From the NCBI GenBank assembly GCA_050180235.1, contig JBFXEJ010000090.1:1-27902 (forward strand): a stretch of DNA of 27,902 nucleotides, in the 5' to 3' direction. Shown here one piece after another: positions 6,610 to 15,408 of this stretch. A model generated the notes under the pieces. It was given only the letters and a program-made list of their open reading frames with translations, was not told where the DNA came from and did not search any database. The position numbers and the translations under genes were made by a program. The stretch is from JAABRU01 sp050180235 (GTDB lineage Bacteria; Desulfobacterota; Desulfobacteria; Desulfobacterales; Desulfococcaceae). Within the stretch, counting starts at the first letter, position 1; every line of letters begins with the position of its first letter.

Positions 6610-7377
6610 TTATATCACATCAGAAAAGAAAGACGCCTTCAGAAATTCCCTGTTCATTCTTGCAATGTTGACAATGGAGATTTCCTTGGGGCATTCAGCT
6701 TCGCATTCCCTTTCATTGGTGCAGTTGCCGAATCCCAGAGCGTCCATTGCCCGCACCATGTTAAGGGCCCGTTTTGCTGCTTCGGGTTTTCCCTGGGGCA
6801 GGAGTGCCAGTTGGGAAATCTTTGCACTGGTGAACAGCATGGCCGAGGCATTGGGACACGCGGCTACGCACGCACCGCAGCCGATGCACGCAGCCGCGTC
6901 CATTGCCTTTTCCGCAACATCCTGGGGAATGGAAATGCTGTTGGCATCAGGCGCGCCTCCTGTGTTCACGGAAATGAAACCGCCTGCCTGAATGATCTTG
7001 TCCAGCGCACTGCGGTCAATCATCAGGTCTTTGAGAACCTTGAATGCCTTTGCACGGAAAGGCTCAATCGCGATGGTGTCGCCGCTGTCAAAATGCCGCA
7101 TGTGCAACTGGCACAGGGTTGTGCCTTTTTCATGCCCGTGAGGACGGCCTTCCACCACACACCCGCACTGTCCGCAGATTCCCTCCCTGCAGTCACTGTC
7201 AAATGCAATGGGTTCTTTGCCTTCCACAGTCAGTTTTTCATTGACCACATCCAGCATCTCCAGAAAAGACATGTCCGTGGAGATATCCTTTGCCTCATAA
7301 GTTTCAAAACGCCCTTTGTCAGCGGCTCCGTTCTGACGCCAGACTTTGAGCGTGAGATTGATGTTTTTTGCTGTCAC
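6610..7377 (-). CDS. frdB: Succinate dehydrogenase/fumarate reductase iron-sulfur subunit
   Basis: 255 residues, normal length. Three cluster motifs appear in order: [2Fe-2S] in DSDCREGICGQCG (Cys63, 68, 71) with a further Cys in TTLCQLH near residue 88; [4Fe-4S] in CIGCGACVAACPN; and the last cluster in CTNERECEAECPKE. It carries electrons between the flavin subunit and the membrane haem/quinone subunit. It starts at GTG 7377, overlapping the frdA stop by 4 bases (GTGA), with AGGAG 7 bases upstream inside frdA. The last ~205 bases have been duplicated at 3190-3398. Direction (succinate oxidation or fumarate reduction) cannot be told from sequence; sdhB is an equally valid name. Confidence 0.95.
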   Translation of the reverse strand: MTAKNINLTLKVWRQNGAADKGRFETYEAKDISTDMSFLEMLDVVNEKLTVEGKEPIAFDSDCREGICGQCGCVVEGRPHGHEKGTTLCQLHMRHFDSGDTIAIEPFRAKAFKVLKDLMIDRSALDKIIQAGGFISVNTGGAPDANSISIPQDVAEKAMDAAACIGCGACVAACPNASAMLFTSAKISQLALLPQGKPEAAKRALNMVRAMDALGFGNCTNERECEAECPKEISIVNIARMNREFLKASFFSDVI

Positions 7378-9287
7378 TTGTAGCTCCTTTGCGTCAGATG
7401 CACATGTTCAAAGGTCAGCGGTTCTTTGTGCAGTTCGGGTTCCGCATCCAGTCCTTTGGATTCCCATGCGGCCGCGTAGCAGAAGTTTTCATCATCGCGT
7501 CTGGCCTCATTTTCCTCAGTCTGGAATCCCTCGTTGAAATGACCGCCGCAGGATTCCTGACGGTGACGCGCGTCAATAACCATGAGTTCCGCAAATTCCA
7601 GAAAATCCGCAACCCGTCCGGCTTTTTCCAGGCTCTGGTTCACATCATTGGTTTTTCCGGGAACCATGACATTTTCCCAGAATTCCGCGCGCAGTTCCTG
7701 AATCATGGTTCTGGCTTTTTCCAGCCCTGCATTGTTCCGGGCCATGCCGCAGTAATCCCACAGAATCTGTCCCAGTTGCCGGTGGAAATCATCAACGGTG
7801 CGTTTGCCTTTGACAGCCATGAGTTTGTTAACCCGATCTGTGACATAGCCCACTGAATCTTTGAACGCGGGATGATCCGTGTTCACAGTTTCCAGTTTTT
7901 CCCCAGCCAGATATCCGCCGATGGTATAGGGAATGACAAAATAACCGTCCGCAAGCCCCTGCATAAGTGCGCTTGCACCCAGCCGGTTTGCACCGTGATC
8001 CGAGAAATTGCATTCGCCTGCGGCATAGAGTCCGGGTACTGTGGTCATGAGATTGTAATCCACCCAAAGACCGCCCATTGTGTAATGCACCGCAGGATAA
8101 ATCATCATGGGCATTTCATAGGGATTCTGCGCTGTGATTTTCTCATACATCTGGAAAAGGTTGCCATATTTGCGGGCAATCACATCTTTGCCGTCGCGTC
8201 TGATCGCATCTGCAAAATCCAGATACACGGCCAGCCCGGTTTCGCCCACGCCCCGGCCTGCATCGCACTGCTCTTTGGCATTGCGGGAAGCCACGTCACG
8301 GGGTACAAGGTTGCCGAAACTGGGATATTTTTCCTCCAGATAATAGAATCTTTCAGCTTCGGGAATCTGCCCCGGTGATCTCTTGTCGCCCGGATTTTTG
8401 GGAACCCATACCCGTCCGTCATTTCGCAGACTTTCACTCATCAGGGTCAGTTTGGACTGATAGGTTCCATGCACCGGAATGCAGGTGGGGTGAATCTGGG
8501 TATAACAGGGATTGCTGAAAAAAGCTCCACGGCGGTAAGCCCGGAACGCCGCGTTGACATTGCAGCTCATGGCATTTGTGGACAGGTAGAACACATTGCC
8601 GTAACCGCCTGTTGCCAGCACGACTGCGTGTCCCACATGCTTTTCAATCTCACCGGTCACCAGATTGCGGGTGACAATGCCTCTGGCTCTGCCGTTGATG
8701 ATAACCACATCCAGCATTTCCCGGCGGGTGAACATCTGCACTTTTCCTGCTGCAATCTGGCGGGAAAGGGAACTGTACGCGCCCAGCAGCAGTTGCTGTC
8801 CTGTCTGGCCTCTGGCGTAAAAAGTACGGGACACCTGCGCTCCACCGAAAGAACGGTTTGCCAACTGTCCGCCGTATTCACGGGCAAAGGGAATGCCCTG
8901 GGCCACGCCCTGATCAATGATGTTCCGGCTGACCTGTGCCAGACGGTAAACATTGGCCTCTCTGGCACGGAAGTCACCGCCTTTTACTGTGTCATAAAAA
9001 AGCCGCCAGATGCTGTCACCGTCATTCTGGTAGTTTTTGGCTGCATTGATGCCTCCCTGCGCTGCAATGCTGTGCGCACGGCGGGGCGTATCCTGAATGC
9101 AGAAATTTTTCACATTATAGCCCAGTTCCCCAAGGCTTGCTGCTGCTGCTCCGCCCGCGAGACCGGTTCCCACCACAATGATATCGAATTTGCGCTTGTT
9201 CGCGGGGTTGACAAGTTTGAGTTCAAAACGGTATTTATCCCATTTGTCCTGTATGGGACCGGCCGGTATTTTGGCATCCAGTTTCAT
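7374..9287 (-). CDS. frdA: Succinate dehydrogenase/fumarate reductase flavoprotein subunit
   Basis: 637 residues. The dinucleotide fold is VVGTGLAGGAAAASLGELG (about residues 38-56), and the covalent-FAD His is expected at residue 72 in RRAHSIAAQGG. Substrate-site motifs seen are QIHPT, HYTMGGLWVD and GECNFSDHGANRLGASALM. It catalyses succinate/fumarate interconversion on the cytoplasmic side. AAGGAGG precedes the ATG; frdC ends 12 bases upstream and frdB overlaps the end, so frdC-frdA-frdB is one operon in the order typical of the type-B enzymes (one membrane subunit, two haems). Confidence 0.95.
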   Translation of the reverse strand: MKLDAKIPAGPIQDKWDKYRFELKLVNPANKRKFDIIVVGTGLAGGAAAASLGELGYNVKNFCIQDTPRRAHSIAAQGGINAAKNYQNDGDSIWRLFYDTVKGGDFRAREANVYRLAQVSRNIIDQGVAQGIPFAREYGGQLANRSFGGAQVSRTFYARGQTGQQLLLGAYSSLSRQIAAGKVQMFTRREMLDVVIINGRARGIVTRNLVTGEIEKHVGHAVVLATGGYGNVFYLSTNAMSCNVNAAFRAYRRGAFFSNPCYTQIHPTCIPVHGTYQSKLTLMSESLRNDGRVWVPKNPGDKRSPGQIPEAERFYYLEEKYPSFGNLVPRDVASRNAKEQCDAGRGVGETGLAVYLDFADAIRRDGKDVIARKYGNLFQMYEKITAQNPYEMPMMIYPAVHYTMGGLWVDYNLMTTVPGLYAAGECNFSDHGANRLGASALMQGLADGYFVIPYTIGGYLAGEKLETVNTDHPAFKDSVGYVTDRVNKLMAVKGKRTVDDFHRQLGQILWDYCGMARNNAGLEKARTMIQELRAEFWENVMVPGKTNDVNQSLEKAGRVADFLEFAELMVIDARHRQESCGGHFNEGFQTEENEARRDDENFCYAAAWESKGLDAEPELHKEPLTFEHVHLTQRSYK

Positions 9288-9299
9288 GAAAAAACCTCC

Positions 9300-9941
9300 T
9301 TATACAAGAATGGAAAAATAGATCGGAATAAAGCCGAAACCGATGCCCACAATAATACTGAAAGCCAGACCGCATATTTGGATAACAGGCATGTATTTGG
9401 GATGGTTGGCGCCGAGTGTCTGAAACGCGCTCCAGAACCCGTGGCTGACGTGAATGGCCACCACAATCATGGCAGCAACGTAAAAAATCACATAAGTCAC
9501 ATTTTCAAAGGCATTGGACACAATCTGGAAAATGGTGGTGTCTGTTTTGTCCACAAAATGGAAATTCAGAAGATGGACAATGATGAAACCCAGCATAAGC
9601 AGACCTGTATAGGGCATGGTTCCGGAACCCAAAGTCCGTCCTCCTGCCCGTTTATCCACTGCATAACGCACGGGACGGGCTTTCCAGTTCTGGTAAAAAA
9701 GCAGCAGCCCTGTGCCAATGTGGATAATGGCAAAGGTCAGCAGGCCAATTTCGGCCAGCGTGACAAGCGGCCCCAGAGAATGGAGATGCTCGGCATAACT
9801 GTTGAACGCGTCTTTTCCACCGTAAATGGTCAGGTTTCCCGCCAGATGTCCGGCCAGAAACCCGGTAAAGCCCAGCCCTGTAAGGGCCATCATGAGCTTT
9901 TTCCCGATGGAAGATCCCAAAGTCCTGGTAATCCAGTTCAT
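9300..9941 (-). CDS. frdC: Type-B succinate dehydrogenase/fumarate reductase cytochrome b subunit
   Basis: 213 residues from ATG 9941, chosen because GGAGGAAAGAA lies directly upstream; the frame is open further but that part looks non-coding. About five membrane helices can be drawn, carrying His residues in GHLAGNL, EHLHSLG, IIHIGTG, IVHLLNFHF and AIHVSHGFW, as expected for a subunit binding two b haems. It anchors FrdAB and exchanges electrons with menaquinone. First gene of the frdCAB operon. Confidence 0.93.
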   Translation of the reverse strand: MNWITRTLGSSIGKKLMMALTGLGFTGFLAGHLAGNLTIYGGKDAFNSYAEHLHSLGPLVTLAEIGLLTFAIIHIGTGLLLFYQNWKARPVRYAVDKRAGGRTLGSGTMPYTGLLMLGFIIVHLLNFHFVDKTDTTIFQIVSNAFENVTYVIFYVAAMIVVAIHVSHGFWSAFQTLGANHPKYMPVIQICGLAFSIIVGIGFGFIPIYFSILV

Positions 9942-10047
9942 TTCTTTCCTCCGCTGTGATAAATAATGGGTTAAGGGTTGTGATATATATGCAGTCCTGA
10001 AATCAGGACATTTGCAAAGGATTATTTGTACCGTCAGATTTTCATAC

Positions 10048-10293
10048 TTACAATCCCAGTTGTTTTTCAAGTTCCTCAAGTGTGACTGTTGCTTTTTCTT
10101 TTGAAATTTCATCCAGATATGTCATAAATTCCTTATTGTTCTGCAGCAGTTCAACCTCCAGTGCAAATTCATCAATCGGTGCAACAACAAATCCTTTTTT
10201 TCCTGATTCATAAAGAATAACAGTCTCTTTATCTGCAATTTTCAGCAAATCTTCAACTGTAAGATAATATTGTGTCAATTCAATTGTTTTCAT
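10048..10293 (-). CDS. Probable antitoxin of the RelE/ParE pair
   Basis: 81 residues: MKTIELTQYYLTVEDLLKIADKETVILYESGKKGFVVAPIDEFALEVELL, then an acidic helical tail ending ELEKQLGL. The layout (a short beta/helix N-terminus that could bind DNA, followed by a flexible acidic tail) is Phd/YefM-like. Its ATG overlaps the toxin stop by 4 bases. The order is toxin first, antitoxin second, the reverse of the common order. The family name is uncertain; the role is inferred from the neighbour. Confidence 0.65.
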   Translation of the reverse strand: MKTIELTQYYLTVEDLLKIADKETVILYESGKKGFVVAPIDEFALEVELLQNNKEFMTYLDEISKEKATVTLEELEKQLGL

Positions 10294-10586
10294 ATCTCAA
10301 ATTCCTTTCCGTCAATAAACAGCCTGTTATGCTCTTTATATCCGACCGCTTTTATCTCCACCACATTTTCATCTTCAGAAGAATCGTAAAATATCCTACA
10401 GTTGTCTATCCGAAGTTCCCAATGGGATAAGGGATTGCGGCGGAGAGGTTTTCGGTTTTTTGTTTGTTCAAAAGGCTGGTAAGTCAACTGCTTTTTTATT
10501 TCATCAACAATCAGTTTCGCATCAGTCTTTTTCAGATCTGCCAACTGCCTTAATGCGTTTAATGTAAATTTTATGATGAATTTCAT
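10290..10586 (-). CDS. RelE/ParE-family toxin
   Basis: 98 residues from ATG 10586 (MKFIIKFTLNALRQLADLKK), preferred over an upstream Met because the family begins like this. Later motifs RRNPLSHWELRIDNCRIFYD and VEIKAVGYKEHNRLF are the typical beta-sheet of RelE/ParE folds (Leu-Arg...R-I-x-Y and K-V-G-H-R equivalents). RelE members cleave ribosome-bound mRNA and ParE members poison gyrase; which applies is not decidable here. No clear ribosome site precedes the start. Confidence 0.8.
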   Translation of the reverse strand: MKFIIKFTLNALRQLADLKKTDAKLIVDEIKKQLTYQPFEQTKNRKPLRRNPLSHWELRIDNCRIFYDSSEDENVVEIKAVGYKEHNRLFIDGKEFEI

Positions 10587-10593
10587 GCGATTG

Positions 10594-10758
10594 TCAACTT
10601 TCAGAAAGAGCCGGAAACAAATACACCGTATCCGGCAGTTCAACTTTGTCAACCGGCATTATTTTTGCATTTTTGGCAGTTGTACCCGCTCCCTCAACCG
10701 GTGCAAATCCAAATTTTGCATCTGCAGCAGTGTTCCATTGACTCATGGCATTTCTCAT
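10594..10758 (-). CDS. Short open frame upstream of the toxin, unknown
   Basis: From ATG 10758: MRNAMSQWNTAADAKFGFAP, then VEGAGTTAKNAKIMPVDKVE, LPDTVYLFPALSES, stop. Composition looks like coding sequence, and the frame is open upstream without another ATG (KNLLLVRDCRHYIN), so it may be the tail of a decayed gene rather than a complete small gene. It ends 7 bases before the toxin ATG. Not recognised. Confidence 0.3.
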   Translation of the reverse strand: MRNAMSQWNTAADAKFGFAPVEGAGTTAKNAKIMPVDKVELPDTVYLFPALSES

Positions 10759-10869
10759 GTTGATATAATGTCTGCAATCCCTGACGAGCAGTAGGTTTTT
10801 TTCCTAAAAAACAGTAGGGAATTTTCCGAACGACCGCTCAAAAAAGCCGTTAAATACAAATTTGTACAG

Positions 10870-11439
10870 TTAATCCACTTTATCCGGTTTGTCAACATAA
10901 TTTTTCATCCACCAGTCATCCCACGCGGTCTGCATAATGTTTTCACACAACTGCTTTCCGGTTTCGGTCTGTATCCGTGCCAGAACAATGGGCAGCCATT
11001 TGCGGGGCGGCCGGTGTCCTATATCCGAAAGTGCCTTGAGATCCAGAATAAAGGCTATCTGATCCGCATCATTTGCCAGCCGGGCTTCAAGCGTCTTTGC
11101 CTCATTGAATTCCCGGATCAGTTCTGCAATTGATGAGCCAAAGGGAATGTCGCGCATACTGTCCTCCACTGCCCTGCGCTCATGGGAAGTCACATATTTT
11201 TTCTGAACATAATTCAGATCGCCGGTACGGGCTTCCGGCAGATCATGCACCAGACACATGGTGACCAGTTTCAGGGCATCAGCCGCAGGCTCCATTTCGG
11301 CTATGGCATACGCGATAAAGGTGATCATAAAGGAATGCTCGGCCACGGATTCTTTTCCCGCTCCCAGAAAATGATAGCCTGAGCGGGGGATTTCCTTGAG
11401 CATTCTGGCCTCAAACAGAAGATTGGCTATATGGTGCAT
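10870..11439 (-). CDS. HD-domain phosphohydrolase (YfbR/HDDC2-like)
   Basis: 189 residues from ATG 11439. AAGGAGA sits 6 bases before this ATG, so the upstream in-frame ATG at 11460 is not used. Metal-binding residues of the HD_3 type are visible: H35 in VAEHSF, H65-D66 in LVHDLPEA, and a later Asp in ANDADQI. Relatives of this size are 5'-deoxynucleotidases acting on dNMPs, but substrate cannot be predicted. It is a single-gene unit, transcribed divergently from the tol cluster. Confidence 0.85.
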   Translation of the reverse strand: MHHIANLLFEARMLKEIPRSGYHFLGAGKESVAEHSFMITFIAYAIAEMEPAADALKLVTMCLVHDLPEARTGDLNYVQKKYVTSHERRAVEDSMRDIPFGSSIAELIREFNEAKTLEARLANDADQIAFILDLKALSDIGHRPPRKWLPIVLARIQTETGKQLCENIMQTAWDDWWMKNYVDKPDKVD

Positions 11440-11465
11440 ATATCTCTCCTTATCCAGCATCTTTC

Positions 11466-11569
11466 TTGACAGAACAAAAATCTTCGTATACTCTAATCCT
11501 ATGGATTAATAAACATCTTTCTGACTTTTGCACAAGTTTGACTTGACTTTGGTCTTTTCTTCGTATAGC
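11466..11569 (+). promoter_or_regulatory. Two similar promoter-like motifs upstream of tolQ
   Basis: TTGACA (11466-11471), 15 bases, TATACT (11487-11492); then TTGACT (11543-11548), 15 bases, TATAGC (11564-11569). Both second boxes sit in the same context, CTTCGTATA. The 15-base spacing is shorter than the usual 17, so these may be weak sigma-70 promoters or a duplicated regulator site. The first lies in the shared leader with the HD gene. Confidence 0.35.
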
Positions 11570-11636
11570 TTAAGTCCCTCTGCAGAGGGCAGAGAGAAAA
11601 CTGGCAATAACTTTATCATCATTTTTGGAGCGGAGT

Positions 11637-12353
11637 ATGGAGTCTGGCGGTATTGATCTGATACACATAATCAGCGGGGCAGGACCGATGGTGCAGTTTG
11701 TGCTGCTGCTGCTGCTTTTCTTCTCGGTCACCTCATGGGCGATCATCCTGATCAAGTTCTACTATATGCACAGGGCCTTCAAACAGTCTGAACTTTTTAT
11801 GGAAGTTTTCTGGGAAAGCAAGGATCTTTCCATTGCATTCAAGGAAGCAAAAGTTTTGGATGGCAGCCCTCTGGCACGGGTTTTCAGCATCGGTTATATT
11901 GAGCTGAAAAAAGTCGGGCAGGCCAATACCCTGAAAGCTTTGGAAGGCGGTCAGGCAATGGGCGAACGTTTTTCCGGCACAGACAATGTGAAACGATCCC
12001 TGCGCAGGGCCATTGACAGCGAAGTTACCCAGATGTCCCAGATGGTTCCCTTTCTGGCCACAGCCGGGAACACCACGCCTTTTATCGGACTTTTCGGCAC
12101 GGTCTGGGGCATTATGGAATCCTTCCGGAGCATCGGACTGATGGGGTCTGCCAGTCTGGCAGTTGTGGCTCCGGGTATTTCCGAGGCTTTGGTCGCAACA
12201 GCAGCAGGACTGGCTGTGGCCATACCCGCGGTCATTGCCTTCAATTATTTTATGCAGAAAATTAAGCTTCTGGATTCTGATTTGCAGAGTTTTGCAGCAG
12301 ATTTTCTCAATATCATTGAAAGCGACATCTTACCGCCAAAAGGGAGGAGTTAA
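11637..12353 (+). CDS. tolQ: Tol-Pal system proton channel subunit TolQ
   Basis: 238 residues from ATG 11637 with GGAG 6 bases upstream. Three membrane helices: residues about 14-35 (MVQFVLLLLLFFSVTSW), one starting at VPFLATAGNTTPFIGLFGTVWGIM, and one at GISEALVATAAGLAVAIPAVIAF. The GLFGTVWGIM...F and EAL.aTA.GL.vAIPA motifs are diagnostic of TolQ/ExbB. With TolR it forms the inner-membrane motor that uses proton flow to move TolA. The gene overlaps tolR by one base. Confidence 0.93.
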   Translation: MESGGIDLIHIISGAGPMVQFVLLLLLFFSVTSWAIILIKFYYMHRAFKQSELFMEVFWESKDLSIAFKEAKVLDGSPLARVFSIGYIELKKVGQANTLKALEGGQAMGERFSGTDNVKRSLRRAIDSEVTQMSQMVPFLATAGNTTPFIGLFGTVWGIMESFRSIGLMGSASLAVVAPGISEALVATAAGLAVAIPAVIAFNYFMQKIKLLDSDLQSFAADFLNIIESDILPPKGRS

Positions 12354-12814
12354 TGGCTATAGAAACCAGCAGCGACCGGCTTATGTCTGATATCAACGTG
12401 ACGCCCTTTGTGGATGTCATGCTGGTTTTGCTGATCATTTTCATGGTGTCCGCGCCCATGATGACCCAGGGTGTGGATGTGGCCCTGCCCCATGCTGTGG
12501 CAAAGGCACTTCCCTCGGAACAGGATCAGCTTATGGTCACGGTCAATAAGGACAAACAGATTTTCATCAATGATGTGCCTGTGTCTTTGGAATCCCTGAG
12601 GGAAAAACTCTTAAAGATTCTGGAAAACAGGCCAGGAAAACAGGTCTATTTCCAGGGCGACAGGGATGTTCCCTACGGCATTGCCATACAGGTTATGGCT
12701 GAAATAAAAAATGCAGGGGTGGAAAAACTGGGTATGGTGACAGATCCTATGAAAACCGGGGAATCTGAAAAGGAAAAAGACAGGGAAACAGCATCTCCCG
12801 GGAAAAAGAGCTGA
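12353..12814 (+). CDS. tolR: TolR/ExbD biopolymer transport protein
   Basis: 153 residues. The N-terminus SDINVTPFVDVMLVLLIIFMVSAPMM contains the single membrane helix and the channel Asp (in PFVDVMLVLL) conserved in TolR and ExbD. A periplasmic domain follows (residues ~45-135), then a charged tail (GESEKEKDRETASPGKKS) that is longer than usual. The ATG overlaps the tolQ stop in TAATG, with GGGAGGAG upstream. Confidence 0.92.
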   Translation: MAIETSSDRLMSDINVTPFVDVMLVLLIIFMVSAPMMTQGVDVALPHAVAKALPSEQDQLMVTVNKDKQIFINDVPVSLESLREKLLKILENRPGKQVYFQGDRDVPYGIAIQVMAEIKNAGVEKLGMVTDPMKTGESEKEKDRETASPGKKS

Positions 12815-12829
12815 CAGGCAATTTATTTT

Positions 12830-13870
12830 ATGTACGAAGACATTTCTTCTTTTAGGGGAACAGAAATCCGTTCCCGTGTATATTATATCACTTATACGGC
12901 TTCTGCGCTTATCCATGTGCTGTTTTTTGCAGCCTTTGTTTTTACGCCCGGATTCAGCGGACAGCACTACCAGATGCCCCAGTCCATCAGTGTCAGTCTG
13001 ATTTCCCTTCCAGGGCCGCCGGAACTGTCCGGGCTGGCAGGTTCTCCAAAGGATAAGAATGCACCGGATACGGAATCTGAGCCGGAAACTCCTGCTGTTA
13101 AGGAAGAGGCGGAGGCGGAAAAACCGCGGGAACAGGAAGAACCCGAACCTGCGCCCGAACCTGTGCCTGAACCTGAACCAGAACCTGCGGAGCCGCCTCC
13201 TGTTCCGATTCAGCCGGTGACTGAACCCAAAGAGACTGTGGTTATTCCGGATGCTCCTGAAAAAAAGGAAAAGCCTGATGTCAAACCGGAGAAAAGCGAT
13301 GCCCCGAAAATACCGAAAGAGCAGATTGTACAGACTAAACCTCCGAAAAAAAAGAATCCCCAGGCGCAGAAACCCAAAGATGTGCAGAAGGATGTGGTAA
13401 AGCCCTCTGAAGCAAAACAGCAGGCGGAATCCCGGTCTGAGTCCATTAAAGACGCTGTGGATCGCATAAGGGCGAGTGTGGGCAAAAAGTCCGGACAGAA
13501 AGGGGGGGGACGCTCCGGAAGTGGTGACGGAGGAAATTCGGATTCCAGGGGAAGACCCGGCGGCGGGCCGGGCGGCGGCGGGACCATCAACGATATCTAC
13601 AAGGCACAGATTATCTACCAGATTGAGCAGAACTGGGCTTTTTCTCCCAGTCTGGCAGGGGGACGCAGGGATTTGGAGACCGTTCTGGTCATCCGGATTC
13701 TGCCAGACGGTCATATAGATGAAATAGAGTTTGAGCGGCGTTCCGGAAACAATTATCTGGATGAATCCGCATACAGGGCAGTGGTAAAATCCAATCCCCT
13801 GCCGCCTCTGCCCAGAGGATATTCCGAATATATGCAGGGTCTTGTGTTCACACCATCAGGGCTGAACTAG
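12830..13870 (+). CDS. tolA: TolA/TonB-type energy transducer
   Basis: 346 residues: one membrane anchor (about residues 18-40, YYITYTASALIHVLFFAAFVF), a long periplasmic Pro/Glu/Lys-rich spacer (about 60-200, with PEPVPEPEPEPAEPPPVP), a glycine linker (about 220-250) and a TonB-type C-terminal domain (YKAQIIYQIEQNW..., VLVIRILPDGHIDEIEFERRSG..., AYRAVVKSNPLPPLP). The position after tolQR and before tolB argues for TolA; the C-domain is TonB-like, as in many deltaproteobacteria. It couples motor movement to outer-membrane TolB. Ribosome site weak. Confidence 0.85.
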   Translation: MYEDISSFRGTEIRSRVYYITYTASALIHVLFFAAFVFTPGFSGQHYQMPQSISVSLISLPGPPELSGLAGSPKDKNAPDTESEPETPAVKEEAEAEKPREQEEPEPAPEPVPEPEPEPAEPPPVPIQPVTEPKETVVIPDAPEKKEKPDVKPEKSDAPKIPKEQIVQTKPPKKKNPQAQKPKDVQKDVVKPSEAKQQAESRSESIKDAVDRIRASVGKKSGQKGGGRSGSGDGGNSDSRGRPGGGPGGGGTINDIYKAQIIYQIEQNWAFSPSLAGGRRDLETVLVIRILPDGHIDEIEFERRSGNNYLDESAYRAVVKSNPLPPLPRGYSEYMQGLVFTPSGLN

Positions 13871-14018
13871 TGCTAAGGCGATTTCCATGAAAAAATGTAC
13901 CATCATTGCAGGGTGGGCACAGCTTTTTGTGCCCGCCGTTTCAGCAGGACGGCGGGCACAAAAAGCTGTGCCCACCCTACGAAAAACGTTATAATCATTA
14001 ATGGAAATCACCTAAGCA
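13871..14018. repeat. Large nested hairpin between tolA and tolB
   Basis: Inner stem: a perfect 30-bp inverted repeat, 13910-13939 (starts AGGGTGGGCACAGCTTTT) with 13949-13978, loop of 9 bases. Outer arms: TGCTAAGGCGATTTCCAT (13871-13888) and ATGGAAATCACCTAAGCA (14001-14018), 16 of 18 paired. The outer arms match the arms of the elements at 15988-16091 and 23264-23359. It begins immediately after the tolA stop and may attenuate transcription into tolB or protect the mRNA end. Confidence 0.8.
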
Positions 14019-14100
14019 TTGTTCACCGGCAGCCTGAAAATATCCGGGCTGTCTGATTATAAGAAGGAGACAAACAGCAAAAATGATTACAGAGGAGTTT

Positions 14101-15408
14101 ATGAAACGTTTTTACACCATTATGGGATTGCTGATGCTGATGTTCTTTATGGATACCGGCATATCGCAGGCGGAGTATGACTATATTGATATCCGGAACC
14201 CTTATCTGCGCAAGATTCCCCTTGCCATTCCCCCGGCAAGAACCTCCCCGGTCTCGGAGTTTTCGGTGAAAACTGCGGATCTGCTTTCGGAAAATCTGAA
14301 CTTTACAGGATATTTCAAAATACTTGACCGGGGCAGTTTTCTGATTGATCCGGCCAATCCCCCTGTGGATCTTCCGGATATCAATTTTGCCAACTGGAAC
14401 ACCATTGGCTCGGAAATGCTGATTACCAGTTACGCAATTGTTCAGGATGAACTCATTGAAGTGGAGTTCCGTCTGTTTGACACAGTCAAGGGCCAGTTGC
14501 TCATTGGCAAGAAATACAAAGGCTGGACAAGGGATCTGAAAAAAATTGTCCTGCGCTTCTGCAGTGAGGTCATTCATTATCTCACCGGAGACTGGGGGAT
14601 TTTTGAAAGCCGCATTGCATTTATTTCCACAGGAACCGGCAGCAAGGAAGTCTGGATCTGCGATTTTGACGGCAGCAATCCCCGTGCAGTCACGCATTCC
14701 AGGTCTATCACCCTGAATCCTGCCTGGTCTTCGGACGGCAACTGGCTGGCCTATACCTCATATGAAAAGGGAAGACCGGATCTCTATATACGGAATCTGG
14801 GCGGGCAGAGAGGGGCAGTGGTAAACAAAAAAGGAATCAACACCACTCCGGCATGGGTTCCGGGAAAAATGATGCTGGCTGCAACTCTTTCCTTTGCCGG
14901 GGATCAGGATATTTATCTGCTGGGTTCGGATGGAAACATGGTCAGAAAACTGACAGACAAACGGGGGATTGACACTTCTCCCACATGGTCGCCGGATGGC
15001 AGTCAGATGGCTTTTGTATCAGACAGGGCCGGTTCTCCGCAGATTTATATCAAACATATCGGATCCGGGCGGGAAGAGCGTGTCACCTATGAGGGGAAAT
15101 ACAATACCCAGCCGAGCTGGTCTCCCAAAGGAGACAAAATAGCGTATTCATCGATTGAGCGCGGGGAAATCAATATCCATGTTCTGGACCTGAAAAGCCG
15201 GACACCTATCCGGCTGACCTACAATTCCCGCGGAAACGAATCACCGTCCTGGTCTCCGGACGGTAGTCTAATTGTTTTCAGTTCCTCCCGGAGAGGAGGG
15301 GCCAAACTTTATATCATGACCGCAGCCGGAACAGATCAGCGGAGCCTGCTCTCCATTCCCGGGCAGCAGACCAGCCCGGCCTGGTCTTCCCGGATCACAG
15401 AGGACTGA
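14101..15408 (+). CDS. tolB: Periplasmic TolB beta-propeller protein
   Basis: 435 residues from ATG 14101 with a clear signal peptide (MKRFYTIMGLLMLMFFMDTGISQA, cleavage after SQA). An N-terminal domain (residues ~25-160, SEFSVKTADLLSENLNFTGYFKILDRGSFL) precedes a beta-propeller built of repeats with PAWSSDGNWLAYTS, PTWSPDGSQMAFVSD, PSWSPKGDKIAYSS and PSWSPDGSLIVFSS. TolB links TolA to Pal at the outer membrane. An alternative ATG at 14083 has AAGGAG 13 bases upstream; GAGGAG lies close before the chosen one. No pal gene follows. Confidence 0.92.
   Translation: MKRFYTIMGLLMLMFFMDTGISQAEYDYIDIRNPYLRKIPLAIPPARTSPVSEFSVKTADLLSENLNFTGYFKILDRGSFLIDPANPPVDLPDINFANWNTIGSEMLITSYAIVQDELIEVEFRLFDTVKGQLLIGKKYKGWTRDLKKIVLRFCSEVIHYLTGDWGIFESRIAFISTGTGSKEVWICDFDGSNPRAVTHSRSITLNPAWSSDGNWLAYTSYEKGRPDLYIRNLGGQRGAVVNKKGINTTPAWVPGKMMLAATLSFAGDQDIYLLGSDGNMVRKLTDKRGIDTSPTWSPDGSQMAFVSDRAGSPQIYIKHIGSGREERVTYEGKYNTQPSWSPKGDKIAYSSIERGEINIHVLDLKSRTPIRLTYNSRGNESPSWSPDGSLIVFSSSRRGGAKLYIMTAAGTDQRSLLSIPGQQTSPAWSSRITED

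Noticed and set aside
6503..7383. Plus-strand frames of 162 and 274 codons over frdB
   Set aside because: Antisense shadows of frdB; no start signal and no recognisable family.
8469..9959. 496-codon open frame on the plus strand
   Set aside because: It lies antisense to frdA and frdC, whose products are unmistakable; the frame is Cys/His-rich with no recognisable domain.
12611..13714. 367-codon minus-strand frame across tolR/tolA
   Set aside because: Low-complexity Arg/Phe-rich product arising from the Pro/Glu/Lys-rich tolA codons read in antisense.
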